Assembly: GCA_032353305.1 (NCBI GenBank)
Contig: JAUCNG010380037.1
Span: 1-11,167, forward strand
Reading direction: 5' to 3'
Length of the DNA: 11,167 bases
From: Cephalothrix spiralis
Taxonomy: Eukaryota; Nemertea; Palaeonemertea; Archinemertea; Cephalotrichidae
The notes beneath the pieces were generated by a model. The model searched no databases and was not told where the DNA came from. It saw only the letters and a program-made list of their open reading frames with translations. The translations under genes and the position numbers were made by a program. Below are positions 7,259 to 11,167 of the stretch, piece after piece; position 1 is the stretch's first letter, and every line of letters begins with the position of its first letter.

Positions 7259-7617
7259 TAAATGCTGGTGTACTGAAGTCTACTGTTCTTTTACAGACAC
7301 GTCTCTTGGATATGCATCTTTCTTTTAGATAAGCTTTTTCATGGCCTTTTATGTTCAGTTTCAATTATTTTATAAGACTTCGTTTAAACTGAACTAAATC
7401 TGGAAAAACGTCATTTGAAACGTCTGAGACGTACGTGACCGCCGTGACTTGCGCTTTAACCTGATATTTTACACATGACGTTTCCGCAAGGAATACTTCA
7501 GAATGTTTGCACGATTTTCTGTAACTTAGATGATAATCATTGATAATTTTAGAAATTGAAGATAAAATTCATCTTTTTCGAAATTAACTACTAAATGCTA
7601 TAAGTGCAACTATATTC
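7259..7617. other. Gene-free spacer between two DNA transposons
   Basis: No gene is seen. A perfect 9-bp hairpin, GTTCAGTTT (7353-7361) with AAACTGAAC (7386-7394), lies here. A splice-acceptor-like 'ttcttttacag' ends at 7297, but the frame after it stops within about a dozen codons, so no exon is called. ACGT-core words are dense around 7405-7480. Confidence 0.55.
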
Positions 7618-7891
7618 TTAAGGTGAAAGGCCCAGGGGTTCACAGGCTCCATTTTGAAAAAAATGTAAAAAAATAATTTATTTTTATATTTCTCAAAAAC
7701 CATAATAGATATGGAGATGAAACTAATAGATTTAGTTAGTTATCATATTTATATATAATTTTTGGAGAGAAAAAAGTTTATAAAAGACTTGAAAATTTTG
7801 GACAATTTTAAAAACAAATTAAAAATCAATAAAATTCATTTTTTTCAAAAATATTTTCATACACTATTAGTTTTAAATGTATTCTAGACGC

Positions 7892-8042
7892 TGCTTAGCT
7901 TTTTTAGTGAATAGTTTACAATGTTTTAGCAGATTAGATTGGATAAGCTCAAATTTAGTTTACGTCAAAGGTGATCAACATAAAGACATCGTGATACTTT
8001 TGTGTTCAAAATATGCAAGCAATTTACTAAAAAAGCTAAGCA
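7892..8042. repeat. Internal 17-bp inverted repeat of the TTAA element
   Basis: TGCTTAGCTTTTTTAGT (7892-7908) and its exact complement (8026-8042) enclose 117 bases near the centre of the TTAA element. This could be a nested insertion with its own ends or a structural feature of the family. Comparison with other copies would separate the two. Confidence 0.85.
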
Positions 8043-8171
8043 AAAACATATCAAACAAGTTAGCTATGCATAAATTGTTTTCTTCATGACTTTATTCAAA
8101 AGCTATGTACCAAAAATGTTACACATTTTGAAAATGTTTCAGAACTAAATTTATTTTGTTCTACATGATTT

Positions 8172-8190
8172 AATCAATTTAAAATTGATT
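8172..8190. repeat. 19-base palindrome
   Basis: AATCAATTT-a-AAATTGATT is a perfect palindrome around a single central base, inside the right third of the TTAA element. Its AT composition makes chance possible. Confidence 0.7.
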
Positions 8191-8341
8191 TTCTGTGGTC
8201 ATTGTTATACAAATCAACAAAAGATAATTTCAACAAATTTTGGATCAAATTTAGAGTTTCTTACTATTTAATATTTTTATTTTGCTTACTTCAACAATAT
8301 CAAAAATGGCCGATAATGCACCCCTGGGCCTTCCACCTTAA

Positions 8342-9023
8342 AACAAGCTCTCTGTTGTCACTGCTGTTGTACTTGTTATATGTAAAATGATTGTGAAATC
8401 TACGTTACGCTAGACTGACCCCTAATCCCGGAAGCCTATGTAACTAATTACTAAATCAGCAATTTTATTGTCTAAAAACATGTGTTAAGACATCCGACGA
8501 ATATACTCCAATACGTCATTGGAATCAAAATTTCCTCAATTTCAAAGTATCTGAATTTCGGGACCACGCGTTACTACGGGATTCCGTGTGACGTCATCAC
8601 TAAAATTGCGTGAAATTGGTGTAAAACACACCTAAATTACTACACGAGTGAAAGTGAAACTAAACCTTTTGTAATAATTCTATCAAAACGAAACTTTATA
8701 AATCATATAAAAGGCCCTATTTCAATACCCAAGATGAGTTTTAGCTAATTTCAACCACTTACACCAACCTAAAATGCGCGCAGCACGTGGCACTATCTCA
8801 ATTTATCTTAATCGACCACTACCAAAATACATTTGTATGTTGATTAGTGGTACGTCTCCACTCCCAAGCAACCATATCGACATTCCAAAGACCATACCGG
8901 TACCCAATGTTCTCTATAGCAGAAAAGAAGAAAAAAGAGACACGAAGAACATCAAAATAATAAAATAAGGCTGATTTCATCAAATTTTCGACTAACTCAG
9001 CAATATTATCATACAAAAGCCGC
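8342..9023. other. Gene-free stretch
   Basis: No coding feature is supported. The overlapping frames at 8774-8968 (plus) and 8819-9067 (minus) give low-complexity products without recognisable domains. A second perfect CRE-type octamer, TGACGTCA, is at 8589-8596. A small hairpin, GGTGT/ACACC, lies near 8619-8633. The wording resembles unclassified interspersed repeat DNA. Confidence 0.5.
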
Positions 9024-9055
9024 CATTTTGAAAAATATATATTTTTTTCAAAATG
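9024..9055. repeat. 12-bp A/T-rich hairpin
   Basis: CATTTTGAAAAA (9024-9035) and TTTTTCAAAATG (9044-9055) are exact complements with an 8-base loop, preceded by 'gccgc'. The same 'ccattttga' word occurs subterminally in the TTAA element (7649), so it may be a fragment of a related repeat. Confidence 0.75.
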
Positions 9056-10572
9056 CTCCCAATACATACAGGTTTTCTTTCTTCATTTATCGAGAGTATA
9101 ACATTTCTGGAGCTTTATTCCAGATTTGACAAAACAAATCAAAAGCAAAGCTTTTTAATGTCTAAAACAAGCTTGATGAACCCCCATATAGGTCGAAGTT
9201 GGTTGAGTAGTGCAAACTAAAAGCGCATACTGCATATAGTCACCAAAATTGAAAATATCCAGTCAATTACAGAGAATAATGATTATGATGATGCCGATGA
9301 TGAAAACACGAAAACAGTAATTTTAATCCAAGAAATGCGATGATTTAATAATCAGAATAGTTCACCAAACAGACTAAGAGAAAGTTTGCCTATCATAACC
9401 AATATTCCAGATTTGCCTTATCGCATGCCATAAATACAACCTGCCAAAGACTAAGGGTAGGATAAACATAAGAACTTCCCCTCAAGTGTTGTTTAAACAC
9501 TATTATTTTTTATTCAATTCATTGGTAACCTAATACCAAAAATTACAAAGCAAATACTCGAAAATAATTCAAAATATTTTGATATCTGAAGCCTAATTAG
9601 GAACGTACCCAGATAAGTCCACTTTTGAGTCACTAAGTCCAAGTTTAGTACACGATTTTGGGTTATAACTCAAAATCTATGAATTTCTGAGGAAAACGGT
9701 AATGCCACTTTTGAAAGAACTTGAAAAGATTTATTCACTGATAAAATTGACGTCGTCAAATCTCAAATGAAATAGCATAATCATGCAGTATCTATATTCC
9801 GCATTGAGGGTGTAACGATCTATTTGTCAATCACATGTTCCCTAGCGAAAATATTGCACGTGCGAAGGTATAATTTGCATTAATGGCAAAAACATGATTT
9901 TTTCTGATTTTTTTGAAAGATCACGTTTTTTGCCCCAAAAACCCATGGGATTGGGAAAAAATCTAAGCCGCAGGAGGAATCAGCATTTGCCAAGATACAG
10001 TTTGTTGGGGTCAACTACCCGCCATGAGGGAGGATTTTTTGTACCAATTTTGCCCTCACTAATATTCTGGTGAAATAATAGGTCCCTACGAACCATACGA
10101 CCAATCAGCGACGTGAACCGAATCTGATTCTAGTCAGTGTCCCTAACGAACATGGTGCCGACAGTCTCTTTGCGAGTCCTGGGTCTATGGGGGGACTGAA
10201 ACCCGGGCCCGGAATCATAACCTCTTCGCCATCTTATTTATTAAGTTTCAACAGAAGCGATATAACCTCAAATATTGCTTCTGGTTTTTTTTAAACCGTC
10301 TCCAATAACAATTGATAATTGCTGAGAAATGATGGTCATTTACTGGGACCAATATGTGGGCTTATCTGATTCGAATGATAGTGGTCAATAACTGGGTTAT
10401 AAGCGATACAAAATGACTCTGAAGATAAAAGAATCGTGGTAGCTTATTGATCATTAATAGAGAAAAATATCCACCTATCCTATAAACAAAGTGGAAGAGT
10501 AGCCATTGTTTCGGTTTATAGGTTGGCTATACATTGCGGAAGCGGAGTCGGTAATTGGTAAAACGTGATTAC
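9056..10572. other. Gene-free stretch
   Basis: I see no gene, long repeat or paired inverted repeat. Near 9247, 'gaaaatatccag' followed by 'tcaattacagag' resembles the middle of tandem unit B and may be a scrap of that family. A third ctaagccgca is at 9963-9972. A short trinucleotide-like run, 'gatgatgccgatgatg', is near 9287. A GC-rich spot, 'cccgggcccgg', is near 10203. Confidence 0.5.
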
Positions 10573-10584
10573 AGGTCAAGGTCA
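10573..10584 (+). promoter_or_regulatory. Nuclear-receptor DR0-type site (candidate)
   Basis: AGGTCAAGGTCA is two abutting AGGTCA half-sites. It contains TCAAGGTCA (10576-10584), the monomer element of the NR5A/FTZ-F1 and ERR receptors, and the direct repeat without spacing is the arrangement bound by NR6-type receptors. No gene lies beside it, so function is only a possibility. Confidence 0.25.
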
Positions 10585-10630
10585 ATCAAAGGGATGCCAG
10601 ATCATAAAATAAAATAAATCATATTCTTTT

Positions 10631-10749
10631 CTAAACTCAGGGTCAGATGACGCTCCGTATCTTTGTTATACTGTGATCCAACTACGTTCTAAACGTGGTC
10701 GGATCACAGTATAACAAAGAGATGAAGCGTCATCTGACCCTGAGTTTAG
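10631..10749. repeat. Second 49-bp near-perfect palindrome
   Basis: The left arm 10631-10679 and right arm 10701-10749 are complementary over 49 bases, with three mismatches clustered at 10655-10660. The 21-base spacer folds further, with ACGTT (10684-10688) against AACGT (10692-10696), so 119 bases form an almost continuous hairpin. The flanks show no convincing target duplication. Candidates are an endogenous hairpin-siRNA or miRNA-like precursor, a tiny fold-back element, or a template-switch inverted duplication. The minus-strand frame across it (10666-10848) has no recognised domain. Confidence 0.95.
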
Positions 10750-11167
10750 TATGGTATCAAATTTAAGGCCACATCTGGAAGCATAATTTCGGTTTAGTAA
10801 TCTTCTTGGACGAGGTTGAAACGCGATCATAGGTTCAAATCGTACCAAATTATTGGGAACTGGTGCTCTATATGCAACCTCGTTCCAAAAGATTTCTAGA
10901 CCGAAATGCTGCTTTGAATATTGAATTTAAAGAGGAACACTTACGTCTATTAGGTCTATGAACTACACTATGAACCATTAAGCCTCATTCATTGAACACT
11001 GAACACGTATGAAACTCCAAAGATAATGTTCAACATCTACCTTAGAACTTATACACATTTACATACTTATACCTAAACAATGAATATAGACAACTACTTA
11101 TGTAAACGGTTAGATATCTGAAGAATAAAGCAGTAACTTACTCCATATTCCTGATTTTGATGGTAGA
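10750..11167. other. Gene-free stretch to the window end
   Basis: Nothing convincing was found. 'ggttcaaatcg' near 10833 resembles a Pol III B box but has no A box at a suitable distance. On the minus strand 'atggaGTAAGT' (GTAAGT at 11141-11136) fits a splice donor, but no exon evidence supports it. Confidence 0.5.

Larger units (their letters stand above)
7618..8341. mobile_element. Non-autonomous DNA transposon with TTAA target duplication (piggyBac-like)
   Basis: TTAA at 7618-7621 and 8338-8341 flanks terminal inverted repeats of 18 bases, GGTGAAAGGCCCAGGGGT (7622-7639) and its complement at 8320-8337, with one mismatch. Looser subterminal symmetry continues ('ccattttga' at 7649 against 'tcaaaaatgg' at 8300). 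The element is 716 bp between the duplications. TTAA duplication is the hallmark of piggyBac, although the GGTG ends are not the usual CCY start, so another TTAA-using family is possible. The interior is very AT-rich and holds one 70-codon frame (7877-8089) with no recognised domain. No transposase is present, so mobility would be in trans. Confidence 0.85.

Noticed and set aside
7280-7330. Splice acceptor ttcttttacag and following exon
   Set aside because: The frame that follows closes within about a dozen codons and no donor or homology supports an exon.
7877-8089. 70-codon frame as a remnant transposase in the TTAA element
   Set aside because: The translation has no recognisable transposase motif, and one arm of the internal inverted repeat lies in it. 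It is better explained by the structure of the element.
6903-8596. Cluster of CREB/ATF sites forming an enhancer
   Set aside because: Half-site words TGACG/CGTCA occur about as often as expected by chance. Only the two perfect octamers stand out, and no gene is nearby.
8819-9067. 82-codon minus-strand frame as a gene
   Set aside because: It overlaps another frame on the opposite strand and an A/T hairpin. Its Phe/Tyr-rich product comes from A-rich DNA and has no family signature.
10830-10845. Pol III B box (ggttcaaatcg) marking another tRNA or SINE
   Set aside because: No A box was found at a compatible distance upstream and no cloverleaf is possible.
11130-11167. Minus-strand exon with donor GTAAGT near the window end
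   Set aside because: The donor match alone is weak evidence and the exon would lie outside the window.

Overview
The window looks like gene-poor, AT-rich nuclear DNA of an animal, with roughly one third G+C by eye. Its repeats are eukaryotic: a possible LINE 3' end with AATAAA and a (TTCAT)n tail, a tRNA-derived SINE head, short terminal-inverted-repeat elements and a degenerate tandem repeat. The tRNA-like head and the many 'gccattttggaaaatggc'-style fragments resemble repeats of marine invertebrates, molluscs in particular. That assignment is an impression only. I found no convincing protein-coding gene, functional tRNA, rRNA or CRISPR array on either strand. The open frames are short (at most 107 codons), overlap repeats or low-complexity DNA, and match no family I recognise.

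Layout. 1-90: probable retrotransposon 3' end. 91-1190: unique-looking DNA with a few small hairpins. 1195-3345: a diverged repeat family, with one outlying copy (1195-1510) and two and a third tandem units (2370-3345). A CpG-richer block with an E2F-like palindrome and a good splice-donor consensus (1507-1747) and a nearly full-length fold-back MITE (1836-2164) lie between them. 3346-5157: nothing but a miRNA-sized hairpin at 4110-4185. 5158-5205: a 24-bp tandem duplication. 5420-5645: minus-strand tRNA-derived SINE, with a second diverged copy of its distal module at 5903-5944. 6546-7258: a non-autonomous DNA transposon with TA target duplication, containing a 49-bp near-perfect palindrome. 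7618-8341: a second one, with TTAA target duplication. 8342-10572: mostly featureless, with one strong A/T hairpin. 10631-10749: a second palindrome with 49-bp arms. 10750 to the end: nothing recognised.

There is no operon or pathway here. The window reads as an intergenic or intronic region built by insertion of small non-autonomous elements. The most unusual signal is in the tandem repeat. In two diverged units the TCC trinucleotides recur about every 10-11 bases between A-tracts, on a G-poor strand, which suggests intrinsically curved or nucleosome-phasing DNA. Next are the two independent inverted duplications with equal 49-base arms and short loops.
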